Made by a program: the position numbers and the translations under genes | Shown here: piece by piece, positions 1-6,381 of the stretch | Layout: every line of letters starts with the position of its first letter | Numbering within the stretch: the stretch's first letter is position 1 | The notes under the pieces: generated by a model | Databases searched by the model: none | Told to the model about the DNA's origin: nothing | Seen by the model: only the letters and a program-made list of their open reading frames with translations | From: an uncultured Ruminococcus sp. | GTDB taxonomy: Bacteria > Bacillota > Clostridia > Oscillospirales > Acutalibacteraceae | Reading direction: 5' to 3' | Assembly (NCBI GenBank): GCA_902803125.1 | Contig: CADCOZ010000039.1 | Span: 1 to 6,408 of the forward strand | DNA: 6,408 nt

Positions 1-8
1 GGTGGGGT

Positions 9-56
9 CCAGGGGCAAAGCCCCTGGTGGGAGGTTTGGAGGGCAAAGCCCTCCAA
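9..56. repeat. Pair of G/C-rich intergenic palindromes
   Basis: Two perfect inverted repeats lie 8 bases apart. The first (9-27) is CCAGGGGC-AAA-GCCCCTGG, an 8-bp stem with an AAA loop. The second (36-56) has a 9-bp stem, TTGGAGGGC and GCCCTCCAA, with the same AAA loop. No T-tract follows on either strand, so they are not classical terminators. They resemble the TTGGGGC-TTT-GCCCCAA palindrome at 6292-6308 at the other end of the window, which suggests one family of dispersed intergenic repeats. The left limit of the element may lie outside the window. Confidence 0.75.
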
Positions 57-57
57 C

Positions 58-92
58 ACACATAAAGCCCCGGCACCTTGCGGTGTCGGGGC
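58..92 (-). terminator. Probable rho-independent terminator of the MalQ-GlgP fusion gene
   Basis: Read on the minus strand, 22 bases past the stop codon, GCCCCGACACC and GGTGCCGGGGC (92-82 and 77-67) form an 11-bp stem with one A-C mismatch, closed by a GCAA (GNRA-type) tetraloop. It is followed by TTTATGTGTGTT, a weak U-rich tract. Position and stem strength fit an intrinsic terminator; the interrupted T-tract makes it imperfect. On the plus strand the same hairpin pairs fully through a G-U wobble but lacks any T-tract. Confidence 0.65.
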
Positions 93-114
93 GGTTGGTA
101 TGAAGGGAAAAAGA

Positions 115-3100
115 TTACTTGACCTTCCAAAGTTCGGTAGCGTACTGGAGAATGGTACGGTCAGAGGAGAACTGTCCGGAGTTGGCTGTGTTCATCAGGC
201 ACTTTCTGGCAAACGCTCTTCTGTCCTGATACTCTGCGTTGACACGAATCTTGGTTTCGATGTACTCGGGCAGATCTCTGAGGATGAAGTAGTGGTCAGC
301 CTGATGCCATGTGGCACCTTCAAGCAGAGAATCATGCAGTTCCTGGAAGGAACCTTCTCCGGTTAAGCCGCCGTCTGAGAAGTGTCCGTCAATCAGTGTA
401 TCAATAACTCTCTTGACTTCCGGATTGGCTTCATAAATGGCCTTCGGATCATAGGTATCCTTGATTTCTGTGATTTCTTCGACTCTGGCACCGAAGATAT
501 ATTCGTTCTCGATACCGGCCTGCTCGGCGATTTCAATATTCGCACCGTCCCATGTACCGATCGTAACAGCACCGTTGATCATGAACTTCATGTTGCTGGT
601 ACCGGAGGCTTCTGTGCCGGCTGTGGAAATCTGCTCGTGAATATCAGCGGCAGGAATAATCTTCTCGGCATAGGATACGTTATAGTTGGAAACAAAGACA
701 ACCTTCATTCTGTAGTTGACTTCCGGATCGTTGTTGATCATGTTGGCAATCTCGTTGATGAACTTGATGATGGCCTTCGCTCTTGCATAACCGGGAGCGG
801 CCTTGGCACCAAAGATAAACGCTGTCGGGGTGAAGTTCGGCAGTCTGCCTTCCTTCAGGCGGAAGTAAATCGCCAAAATGGAGAAGGCATTCATCAACTG
901 TCTCTTGTACTCGTGCAGACGCTTAACCTGAATGTCAAACATGAAGTCAGGATCAATCCAAACACCGTCATGTTTCTGGATGAACTCGGCCAGCTGCTTC
1001 TTCTTCTGGTACTTGATGCCGTTGAACTTATCTACGGTTTCATCATTGATCTTGGATTCCAATCTCTTCAGATCGTCCAAGTTTCTGATCCACTTCTTGC
1101 CGATCAGTTCGGTGTTGAATTCAGCCAGTTCGGGGTTGCACAGACCGAGCCAGCGACGCTGTGTAACACCGTTGGTCTTGTTCTGGAAGCGTTCCGGATA
1201 AATCTCATACCACTCTCTGAGGGTATCATCCTTCAGAATCTGGGTATGGATAGCGGCCACACCGTTTACATAGCTGGAACAATAGGTTGCCATACGAGCC
1301 ATGTGTACACGCTGACCGTCAATAATCACCATGTTGTCCATCTTGGTCTTGGGGGTTTCGCCCTTCTTGACCTTGCCGATGGGCTGGTCATAACCTCTGG
1401 CCTTCAGTTCGGCTACCAGACGGTCGTTGATCTTAACAATAATCTCATAAACCTCAGGAATGATGCTCTTCATCAGGTCGATGCTCCACTTCTCAAGAGC
1501 TTCCTGCATGACGGTATGGTTGGTATAAGCAAATGCCTGACGAGCTACGCCCAAAGCCCAATCAAAGTCACAGCCTTCATTGGTCAGCAGTCTGACCAGT
1601 TCGGGGATAGAAATGGTGGGATGGGTGTCGTTCAGCTGGATAACAGTTTCGTTGGCAAACTGAGAGAAGTCTGTGCCGTGTCTGGCCTTATATCTCTTCA
1701 GGATATCCTGCAGGGAAGCGGAAGAGAAGAAGTACTGCTGCTTGAGTCTGAGCACCTTGCCTTCGTGGCTGTTGTCGTTCGGATAGAGTACCTTCGAGAT
1801 GTTCTCGGCGGCATTCTTAGCCTGAACAGCGTCATCATAACGGCAGGAGTTAAACGCCAGGAAATCGAAGTCAGAAACTGCTTCTGCTTCCCACAGACGA
1901 AGTGTATTGATATTATCGGTGCCATAGCCGATGATAGCCATATCATAAGGAACAGCCTTGACAACCTGATCAGCAAACTTGACATAAACGGTGTCTTCCG
2001 GTCTTCTGACACACCACGGATCACCGAAACGCTGCCAGTCATCTGCTACCTCTACCTGGAAGCCGTCACGGATTTCCTGCTTGAACAGACCATACTTATA
2101 GCGAATGCCATAGCCGTCCAGCGGTACATCATGTGTAGCCGCAGAATCCAGGAAGCAAGCCGCCAAACGTCCCAGACCGCCGTTGCCGAGAGCTGCGTCA
2201 TCAATCTCTTCAAAGACATTGATGTCAATACCCTTTTCAGCCAGCAGCTTCTTGGTATGCTCCAGAACGCCCATCGCATACAGGTTATTATACATCATAC
2301 GGCCCATCAGGAATTCAGCCGACAGATAATAAGCACGGCGATGCTCCGCATGAATTCTCTTGCTTTCAGCCCATCTGTCAGAGATAGCACCCATCATAGC
2401 CTTGCCAAGAGCTTCGTGCAGTTCCGCAGGAGAAAGCTCACCGAGCTCTTTACAGTAATCATTTCTTGCGATAAGCACGAGGTTGTCGATAAGGACATTT
2501 TTCTTCATCTTCTTGTCATCCTCCAGCCTTCTGTATATTTTTGACAAATTATAAAGTTTCTTGGAAATCTGAGGGGTAATGGCCCCTGCCTTCATACGCC
2601 ATGTCCAGTTTTTGCCCAGCGTTGAGGGTTCGTTCATTCTGGCTTCTCCGCCAAGACCGAGAACATCCTGCATCTGAACAATTGCATAATCGCTGACGCT
2701 GGCATAAGCGGTGCGAATGAATCCCCAGTTATAGCCCTCTGTTTTATCCAGATTACAATACTGTTTGGCAAACTCAAAATCTCTGGGCTTGATGGTTCTC
2801 AGCCAGCCCATGATGGTATCGTTATCGTGGGTACCGGTATAACAGACACTGTTGCTGGTGTAGTTATGCGGCAGATAGTCGCTGTTGGAACGGGAATCGA
2901 AGGCGAACTCCAGAATCTTCATGCCCGGATAGCCGGATTCCTCCAGCAGCTTCTTGACACCGGGTGTCATGTGACCGAGGTCTTCTGCGATAATCGGCAC
3001 ATCGCCCAAACGCTGCTTCATTCTCTTGAAGAACTTCATCTTCGGGCCGTCCAGCCACTGGCCGTTAACAGCCGTTTCAGCACCGTAAGGAATCGCATAG

Positions 3101-4002
3101 AACTGATCAAAGGCTCTGAAGTGGTCGATTCTGGTGATGTCAAACATCTTTGCGGCACAATCCACACGTCTGATCCACCAGTCAAAACCGGTTTCCTCCA
3201 GATAGATCCAGTCATACAGCGGGTTGCCCCACAGCTGGCCGGTTTCGGAGAAATAATCCGGCGGACATCCGGCAACACAAACGGGTCTGAGTTCGTTGTC
3301 CAGCCAGAATACTTCGGGATTTGCCCAGGTATCGGCACTGTCCATCGCTACATAGATCGGCATATCGCCAAACAGCAGAATGCCGTTATCGTTGGCATAC
3401 TGCTTCAGCTCACGCCACTGTCTATAGAACAGGAACTGGACGAACTTCCAGAACATAACGTCCTCATTCAGGTAGCCGAGATAGTGGTTGATGGTGTCGG
3501 GGTTTCTGTACTTGATCAGGTGATCCGGCCATTCTGTCCAGGGTTTGTCATCGAACAGCTTCTTCACCGCCATATACAGAGCATAGTCTGTCAGCCAGCG
3601 ATCCTCGTCACGCATGAAGTCCCAGTATTCCTGCTGATTTCTTGACTTGAAATTCTCGTAGGCCTGTCTGAGTACCTTGAAGCGTTCGTTGTAGATCTTT
3701 TCATAGTCGACATACTGTTCGTTGCTGCCCCAATCAATCTTTCTGAGATCTTCTTTGGAAAGAAGTTCCTCCTCGCAAAGTTTGTCAAGATCGATCAGAT
3801 AGGGGTTGCCCGCATAAGTCGAGAATGACTGATAGGGGGAATCACCATAACTTGTCGGTCCTACAGGCAAAAGCTGCCAGTATTTTTGACCCGAAGCCTT
3901 CAAAAAGTCTACGAAGTCATACGCCGCCTGTCCCATGGTACCAATGCCATAGGGTGCCGGCAGGGCGGTAATGGGCATCAAAATGCCCGCACTTCTTGCC
4001 AT
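115..4002 (-). CDS. malQ-glgP: Fused 4-alpha-glucanotransferase / glycogen (maltodextrin) phosphorylase
   Basis: A 1295-residue cytosolic protein joining two complete enzymes of alpha-glucan breakdown. Residues 1 to about 494 are a GH77 amylomaltase: N-terminal RSAGILMPITALPAPYGIG, RIDHFRAF (290s; Asp293 is the expected nucleophile), IIAEDLG (Glu340, acid/base) and THDNDT (391-396). Residues from about 499 onward are a full-length phosphorylase (about 797 residues): LGNGGLGRLAACFLDS (605-620), NDTHPT (791-796), VKRLHEYKRQ (1026-1035), and the PLP-site block EASGTSNMKF with Lys1139, followed by TIGTWDGANIEI. By family knowledge, the first domain transfers maltosyl units between maltodextrins and releases glucose; the second phosphorolyses chain ends to glucose-1-phosphate. 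The start chosen is ATG 4002, because its N-terminus matches GH77 proteins and GGAG lies 11 bases upstream; an in-frame TTG at 4008 (5-base spacing) would add two residues. The joint is only a few charged residues (LEDDKK). There is no signal peptide, frameshift or missing motif. The gene is monocistronic by its own promoter and terminator. Identity of the two domains is near certain; in vivo substrate (glycogen or imported maltodextrin) is not determined. Confidence 0.96.
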   Translation of the reverse strand: MARSAGILMPITALPAPYGIGTMGQAAYDFVDFLKASGQKYWQLLPVGPTSYGDSPYQSFSTYAGNPYLIDLDKLCEEELLSKEDLRKIDWGSNEQYVDYEKIYNERFKVLRQAYENFKSRNQQEYWDFMRDEDRWLTDYALYMAVKKLFDDKPWTEWPDHLIKYRNPDTINHYLGYLNEDVMFWKFVQFLFYRQWRELKQYANDNGILLFGDMPIYVAMDSADTWANPEVFWLDNELRPVCVAGCPPDYFSETGQLWGNPLYDWIYLEETGFDWWIRRVDCAAKMFDITRIDHFRAFDQFYAIPYGAETAVNGQWLDGPKMKFFKRMKQRLGDVPIIAEDLGHMTPGVKKLLEESGYPGMKILEFAFDSRSNSDYLPHNYTSNSVCYTGTHDNDTIMGWLRTIKPRDFEFAKQYCNLDKTEGYNWGFIRTAYASVSDYAIVQMQDVLGLGGEARMNEPSTLGKNWTWRMKAGAITPQISKKLYNLSKIYRRLEDDKKMKKNVLIDNLVLIARNDYCKELGELSPAELHEALGKAMMGAISDRWAESKRIHAEHRRAYYLSAEFLMGRMMYNNLYAMGVLEHTKKLLAEKGIDINVFEEIDDAALGNGGLGRLAACFLDSAATHDVPLDGYGIRYKYGLFKQEIRDGFQVEVADDWQRFGDPWCVRRPEDTVYVKFADQVVKAVPYDMAIIGYGTDNINTLRLWEAEAVSDFDFLAFNSCRYDDAVQAKNAAENISKVLYPNDNSHEGKVLRLKQQYFFSSASLQDILKRYKARHGTDFSQFANETVIQLNDTHPTISIPELVRLLTNEGCDFDWALGVARQAFAYTNHTVMQEALEKWSIDLMKSIIPEVYEIIVKINDRLVAELKARGYDQPIGKVKKGETPKTKMDNMVIIDGQRVHMARMATYCSSYVNGVAAIHTQILKDDTLREWYEIYPERFQNKTNGVTQRRWLGLCNPELAEFNTELIGKKWIRNLDDLKRLESKINDETVDKFNGIKYQKKKQLAEFIQKHDGVWIDPDFMFDIQVKRLHEYKRQLMNAFSILAIYFRLKEGRLPNFTPTAFIFGAKAAPGYARAKAIIKFINEIANMINNDPEVNYRMKVVFVSNYNVSYAEKIIPAADIHEQISTAGTEASGTSNMKFMINGAVTIGTWDGANIEIAEQAGIENEYIFGARVEEITEIKDTYDPKAIYEANPEVKRVIDTLIDGHFSDGGLTGEGSFQELHDSLLEGATWHQADHYFILRDLPEYIETKIRVNAEYQDRRAFARKCLMNTANSGQFSSDRTILQYATELWKVK
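2506..2524 (-). promoter_or_regulatory. Possible internal ribosome-binding site and start at the MalQ/GlgP joint
   Basis: Within the fusion gene, exactly at the domain boundary, the minus strand reads GGAGG (2524-2520), 11 bases, then an in-frame ATG (2508-2506) encoding Met499. Translation from here would give an about 797-residue free phosphorylase, the usual family length. The layout mirrors the gene's own start: GGAG, then ATGA, then seven bases, then ATG with the same 11-base spacing. It may be a relic of a formerly separate glgP start or still work. Because GGAGG is also produced by ordinary Leu-Glu-Asp codons, chance is possible. Confidence 0.4.
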
Positions 4003-4036
4003 TTGCAAATCATCTCCAATCCGGAATTATTATTGC

Positions 4037-4054
4037 TCTGCGTTTCCCCGCAGA
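4037..4054 (-). other. Small hairpin in the malQ-glgP leader
   Basis: In the predicted 5' leader, TCTGCG and CGCAGA form a perfect 6-bp stem around a six-base loop (GGGAAA on the minus strand). It lies between the predicted transcription start (about 4076) and the GGAG ribosome-binding site (4017-4014). It does not sequester that site and no T-tract follows, so it is neither an obvious attenuator nor a recognised riboswitch. A leader-stabilising role is only a guess. Confidence 0.4.
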
Positions 4055-4082
4055 AGTATAAAAGCATGATTACTCATTACAC

Positions 4083-4111
4083 ATTTTATCATATTCTTTC
4101 TGTTTTATCAA
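4083..4111 (-). promoter_or_regulatory. Sigma-A type promoter of the MalQ-GlgP fusion gene
   Basis: On the minus strand, TTGATA (4111-4106) and TAAAAT (4088-4083) are separated by exactly 17 bases. The spacer ends in TGA, giving an extended -10 (TGn) element. Transcription would start near 4076, leaving a leader of about 74 bases. Match to the vegetative consensus is 5/6 at -35 and 5/6 at -10. I looked for a catabolite (cre) operator nearby and found no convincing one. Confidence 0.75.
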
Positions 4112-4132
4112 GGGTTTTGCACACATTTTTAC

Positions 4133-4153
4133 AATTTATTTATAAATTTATTT
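4133..4153. repeat. AT-only direct and inverted repeat upstream of the fusion promoter
   Basis: AATTTATTT occurs twice (4133-4141 and 4145-4153), and AATTTAT-TT-ATAAATT forms an inverted repeat at 4133-4148. It sits about 22 bases upstream of the -35 of the malQ-glgP promoter. It could be an UP element for RNA polymerase or an operator for an unidentified regulator, or simple AT-rich spacer DNA between cinA and the promoter. Confidence 0.4.
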
Positions 4154-4184
4154 GCATATTTCGTTTAATTGCCCTATCCGGATC

Positions 4185-4679
4185 TTAAAAAAGCTGTTCC
4201 AAAGTGTCCAACGCCAAGGATAACGCTTTTTCGGCGGCTAACTCCCGTATGGCCGACCGGCTCAGGGTACTGTCAAAGGAGAAAAGAACACTTTTTGTGT
4301 CATGTTCGGTACTGATACCGACATATACTGTACCGACCGGCTGTTCGGGGGTACCGCCGCCGGGACCGGCCAGTCCGGTGGTAGCAATACCGATATCCGC
4401 TTGTGCCAGCCTTCTGATGCCCTGTGCCATCTCTTTGGCACATTCATGGCTGTATTCCGTATAAACCGCAAGCGTTTCTTCGCTCACGCCCAAAATCTCA
4501 TGCTTGATACGGTTCGAGTAGGAACAAACCCCGCACTCAAACACCGCAGAGGCTCCCGCCACATCGGTGATTTTTTTTGCTGTCAAGCCGCCTGTCAGGC
4601 TCTCTGCGGTAGCCGCATGAAGCTGTTTGGCTTTCAATAGGGCAACCAACTGTTCTGCCGCTGTCATATTGTCTGCCAT
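4185..4679 (-). CDS. pncC: Stand-alone CinA C-terminal domain protein, nicotinamide-nucleotide amidohydrolase
   Basis: A 164-residue cytosolic protein matching the CinA C-terminal/PncC family, about the size of Escherichia coli PncC (165). The family deamidates nicotinamide mononucleotide to nicotinate mononucleotide, returning NMN released by NAD-using reactions such as bacterial DNA ligase to the NAD pool. Visible motifs are ATAESLTGG (23-31), SYSNRIK (53-59) and ATTGLAGPGGGTPEQPVGTV (99-118). Ser44, Tyr54 and Lys59 have the spacing of the catalytic Ser/Tyr/Lys reported for the family (from memory). The N-terminal molybdopterin-binding-like (COG1058) domain of two-domain CinA is absent. ATG 4679 is chosen because AAGGGAG ends 8 bases upstream; an upstream in-frame GTG at 4688 would add three residues and overlaps that site. 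It lies upstream of malQ-glgP on the same strand, but that gene has its own promoter, and no clear terminator separates them, so some read-through is possible. No functional link to glucan metabolism is evident. Confidence 0.92.
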   Translation of the reverse strand: MADNMTAAEQLVALLKAKQLHAATAESLTGGLTAKKITDVAGASAVFECGVCSYSNRIKHEILGVSEETLAVYTEYSHECAKEMAQGIRRLAQADIGIATTGLAGPGGGTPEQPVGTVYVGISTEHDTKSVLFSFDSTLSRSAIRELAAEKALSLALDTLEQLF

Positions 4680-4723
4680 GATGCACACTCCCTTTCCTAA
4701 AGATATTGGCTGTACTCTTGTCT

Positions 4724-4752
4724 ATTGTACCATTCTTTTTACAGAATAACAA
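4724..4752 (-). promoter_or_regulatory. Sigma-A type promoter of pncC
   Basis: On the minus strand, TTGTTA (4752-4747) and TACAAT (4729-4724) have a 17-base spacer ending in TGG, an extended -10. The predicted start near 4717 gives a leader of about 38 bases. Just upstream of the -35 is an A/T tract with the palindrome TTTTTCGAAAAA (4758-4769), which could act as an UP-like element. Confidence 0.7.
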
Positions 4753-4811
4753 TACTCTTTTTCGAAAAAAAACAAGTGCTTGCTTTGTGTGTCAGACGAC
4801 TTTTGGACAGG

Positions 4812-4909
4812 TCAAAGTCAGCGAATTTCGGGAAGGAGAGAAATAATGAATAGTGAATAATATTTTCTTAATCTAAAACTTATCGAATTTCGGGAAGAGG
4901 TTCCCCAAA
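4812..4909. repeat. Degenerate copy of a dispersed intergenic repeat
   Basis: The 14-mer CGAATTTCGGGAAG occurs twice in the same orientation, at 4822-4835 and 4884-4897. The left copy is preceded by TCAAAGTCAG, and AAGTCAGCGAATTT (4815-4828) reappears inverted at 6393-6406 at the right end of the window. The right copy continues as AGGTTCCCCAAA, resembling the right arm of the hairpin at 6365-6381. The stretch between the copies is AT-rich (TGAATAGTGAATAAT). No gene is visible between 4770 and 4937. This looks like a decayed member of the repeat family at the right edge. Confidence 0.55.
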
Positions 4910-4937
4910 GTGGCTGTTCTTAGGTAGCGTTCCGCAC

Positions 4938-4966
4938 TTGCAAAATAATGCCTATTGCGTTATAAT
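4938..4966 (+). promoter_or_regulatory. Sigma-A type promoter of the CrtO-like/rsmE unit
   Basis: TTGCAA (4938-4943), a 17-base spacer and a perfect TATAAT (4961-4966). The predicted start near 4973 gives a leader of about 35 bases before ATG 5008. It is divergent from the pncC promoter about 190 bases away. Confidence 0.8.
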
Positions 4967-5007
4967 GTAGTTGTATTCTCATTTCGACACGAAGGGAGCT
5001 TTTTTTC

Positions 5008-5550
5008 ATGCTGGACAATATGCCGCTTCATAAAGTATTGTTTATCAACCTCATTTTAGGCGTTTTGTGGCACACCGCCATGCTCATTTGGTGTATTGCC
5101 AGAAATGAAACCGCCTTTTCTCCGGACAAAAAAATGTACCGGCCGCACCGCTGGGAAAGAAACGGCAAGTTCTATGCCGATGTCCTGAAAATCAACCGCT
5201 GGAAAGATCACCTGCCGCAGTACATTGGCAAAAACGGCTTTTCCAAGGAACATTTGGAAACCGTTTCTTTGGACTATGTCGACCGGTTCATTACCGAAAC
5301 CTGTCGGGGCGAATGGAACCATGTCATGAACTGTACGCTGGCCTTCGTTCTCTTTATCCTGAATCCGTTCACTTTGGCACTCATCCTGAGCCTTCTGCTT
5401 CTGCTGGGGAATACACCGTTTATTATCATCCAGCGATACAACCGTTTTCGCCTGCAAAAACTGCGGAAGCTGATCCTCAAAAAGACAAACCGCCGCCAGC
5501 CGGCCGCCGCTGTTCCTGTGCCCGAAAACGCCGAAGGCTATCAAAATTGA
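5008..5550 (+). CDS. CrtO-family (glycosyl-4,4'-diaponeurosporenoate acyltransferase-like) membrane protein
   Basis: A 180-residue membrane protein. Hydrophobic segments lie at about 9-31 and 108-133, extending towards 142, with a basic C-terminal tail. It shares the conserved pattern of Staphylococcus aureus CrtO (165 residues, recalled): WERNGKF (49-55), RWKDHLP (64-70), ETCRGEWNH (97-105) and NTPFIIIQRYNRFRL (135-149). In staphylococci, CrtO acylates the sugar of a carotenoid in the last step of staphyloxanthin synthesis. No other carotenoid gene is in the window, so the true acceptor is unknown and may be another glycolipid; the gene symbol crtO would overstate the evidence. The start is ATG 5008, with AAGGGAG ending 9 bases upstream. 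The stop is 15 bases before the rsmE start, so the two are probably co-transcribed. Family membership is fairly secure; the reaction is inference. Confidence 0.8.
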   Translation: MLDNMPLHKVLFINLILGVLWHTAMLIWCIARNETAFSPDKKMYRPHRWERNGKFYADVLKINRWKDHLPQYIGKNGFSKEHLETVSLDYVDRFITETCRGEWNHVMNCTLAFVLFILNPFTLALILSLLLLLGNTPFIIIQRYNRFRLQKLRKLILKKTNRRQPAAAVPVPENAEGYQN

Positions 5551-5565
5551 ACGGAGTCAATGATC

Positions 5566-6288
5566 ATGGATTGGTTTTTTGTTGAAAACGTAACGCAAAC
5601 ATATCTGATTACCGGCGAAAACGCCCACCACATTACAAAATCCCTGCGGAAGTCCGTTGGCGAACTGCTGACGCTTTGTGACAAAAACAAGGTGGAGCAT
5701 CTCTGCCGCATCGAAAAAATATCGCCCGAAGGCGTTTTGGTACAGGTGGTATCGGCATCCGAATGCCTGCACGAACCAACCATTGACATCACACTGATGG
5801 CGGCTCTGACCAAAGGCGACAAAATGGAACACGTCATTCAAAAGTCTGTCGAGTTAGGCGTACACCGTATTGTACCCGTCCTGACCGCCCGCTGTATTTC
5901 CCGTCCCGACCCCAAATCCGCCGAAAAAAAGCGTATCCGCTATCAAAAGATTGCCGAACAGGCCGCCATGCAGTCACAGCGAGCCATCATTCCCGCCGTT
6001 GAAGATTTCACCGACCTGAAAACAGCCGCCCTTTCTCTTTCCTCCTTCGAAAAAAGCATTCTGTTTTACGAAGGCGGCGGTGCTCCCCTGCGTTCCCTCC
6101 TGCCGGAATCCTGCCGTTCCCTTGCCATCTTCACCGGCCCCGAAGGCGGCTTCGAAGAATCGGAAGTCCAACTCCTCACCGCCCACGGTGCCGCCCTCGC
6201 CACCTTAGGCCCCCGCATTCTCCGAGCTGAAACCGCCCCCCTCGCCGCCCTCTCTGCCATCCTTTTCCACACCCGCAACCTCGAATGA
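5566..6288 (+). CDS. rsmE: 16S rRNA (uracil(1498)-N3)-methyltransferase RsmE
   Basis: A 240-residue protein of the RsmE family (SPOUT/trefoil-knot methyltransferases), which uses S-adenosylmethionine to methylate N3 of U1498 in helix 44 of 16S rRNA on the assembled 30S subunit. The N-terminal part is the PUA-like RNA-binding domain (about 1-70). The SPOUT domain follows, with KGDKMEHVIQKSVELGV (83-99), IAEQAAMQSQR (129-139), FTGPEGGFEESE (189-200) and the knot/cofactor loop LGPRILRAETAPLAALS (214-230). Length is normal for the family. ATG 5566 (MDWFFVEN) is preferred: GGAG (5553-5556) is 9 bases upstream. An in-frame ATG at 5560 would have only a 3-base spacing. It is second in a unit with the CrtO-like gene; the partner in many genomes is prmA, which is not here. 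The last third is very rich in C-ending codons. No T-tract terminator follows; the palindromic repeats downstream may define the mRNA end. Confidence 0.96.
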   Translation: MDWFFVENVTQTYLITGENAHHITKSLRKSVGELLTLCDKNKVEHLCRIEKISPEGVLVQVVSASECLHEPTIDITLMAALTKGDKMEHVIQKSVELGVHRIVPVLTARCISRPDPKSAEKKRIRYQKIAEQAAMQSQRAIIPAVEDFTDLKTAALSLSSFEKSILFYEGGGAPLRSLLPESCRSLAIFTGPEGGFEESEVQLLTAHGAALATLGPRILRAETAPLAALSAILFHTRNLE

Positions 6289-6291
6289 GTG

Positions 6292-6333
6292 TTGGGGCTT
6301 TGCCCCAAACCCCAGCAGGGACTCTGCCCCTGC
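6292..6333. repeat. G/C-rich palindromes just after rsmE
   Basis: TTGGGGC-TTT-GCCCCAA (6292-6308) is a 7-bp perfect stem starting 4 bases after the rsmE stop. A second, looser one, GCAGGG and CCCTGC (6315-6320, 6328-6333), has a 7-base loop. The first is the same kind of palindrome as at 9-56. There is no following T-tract, so they are better called repeats than a terminator, although they may protect the rsmE 3' end. Confidence 0.7.
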
Positions 6334-6339
6334 ACCCCG

Positions 6340-6381
6340 TTGGGGGAACCCCTTTTCTGGCGAAAAAAGGGGTTCCCCCAA
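6340..6381. repeat. 17-bp perfect hairpin repeat at the right edge
   Basis: TTGGGGGAACCCCTTTT (6340-6356) pairs perfectly with AAAAGGGGTTCCCCCAA (6365-6381) around an 8-base loop (CTGGCGAA). The T-run sits inside the stem rather than after it, so it is not a normal intrinsic terminator on either strand. It is followed by AAATTCGCTGACTT (6393-6406), the inverse of a motif at 4815-4828. The structure fits a small palindromic mobile or REP-like repeat that continues beyond the window. Confidence 0.75.

Noticed and set aside
382..2544. A 720-codon open frame on the plus strand opposite the phosphorylase half
   Set aside because: It is fully antisense to a clearly conserved enzyme, its translation shows no recognisable family, and biased codon use of the real gene readily leaves the opposite frame free of stops.
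2827..3645. A 272-codon plus-strand open frame opposite the MalQ half
   Set aside because: Antisense shadow of the GH77 domain, with no recognisable motif and no supporting ribosome-binding site found.
4030..4077. A possible 15-codon leader ORF (ATG at 4077 on the minus strand) before malQ-glgP
   Set aside because: The ATG lies at the predicted transcription start with no ribosome-binding site, and the peptide has no run of regulatory codons.
4140..4176. A cre-like catabolite operator upstream of malQ-glgP
   Set aside because: The best alignment, centred on AAACGAAAT, misses the conserved TG and CA ends.
4758..4769. TTTTTCGAAAAA palindrome as a terminator
   Set aside because: It lies upstream of the pncC promoter and not at any gene end, and with no loop it is better read as an A/T tract near the -35.
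5056..5544. A 162-codon minus-strand open frame opposite the CrtO-like gene
   Set aside because: Antisense to a protein with clear family motifs; its own translation is low-complexity and unrecognisable.
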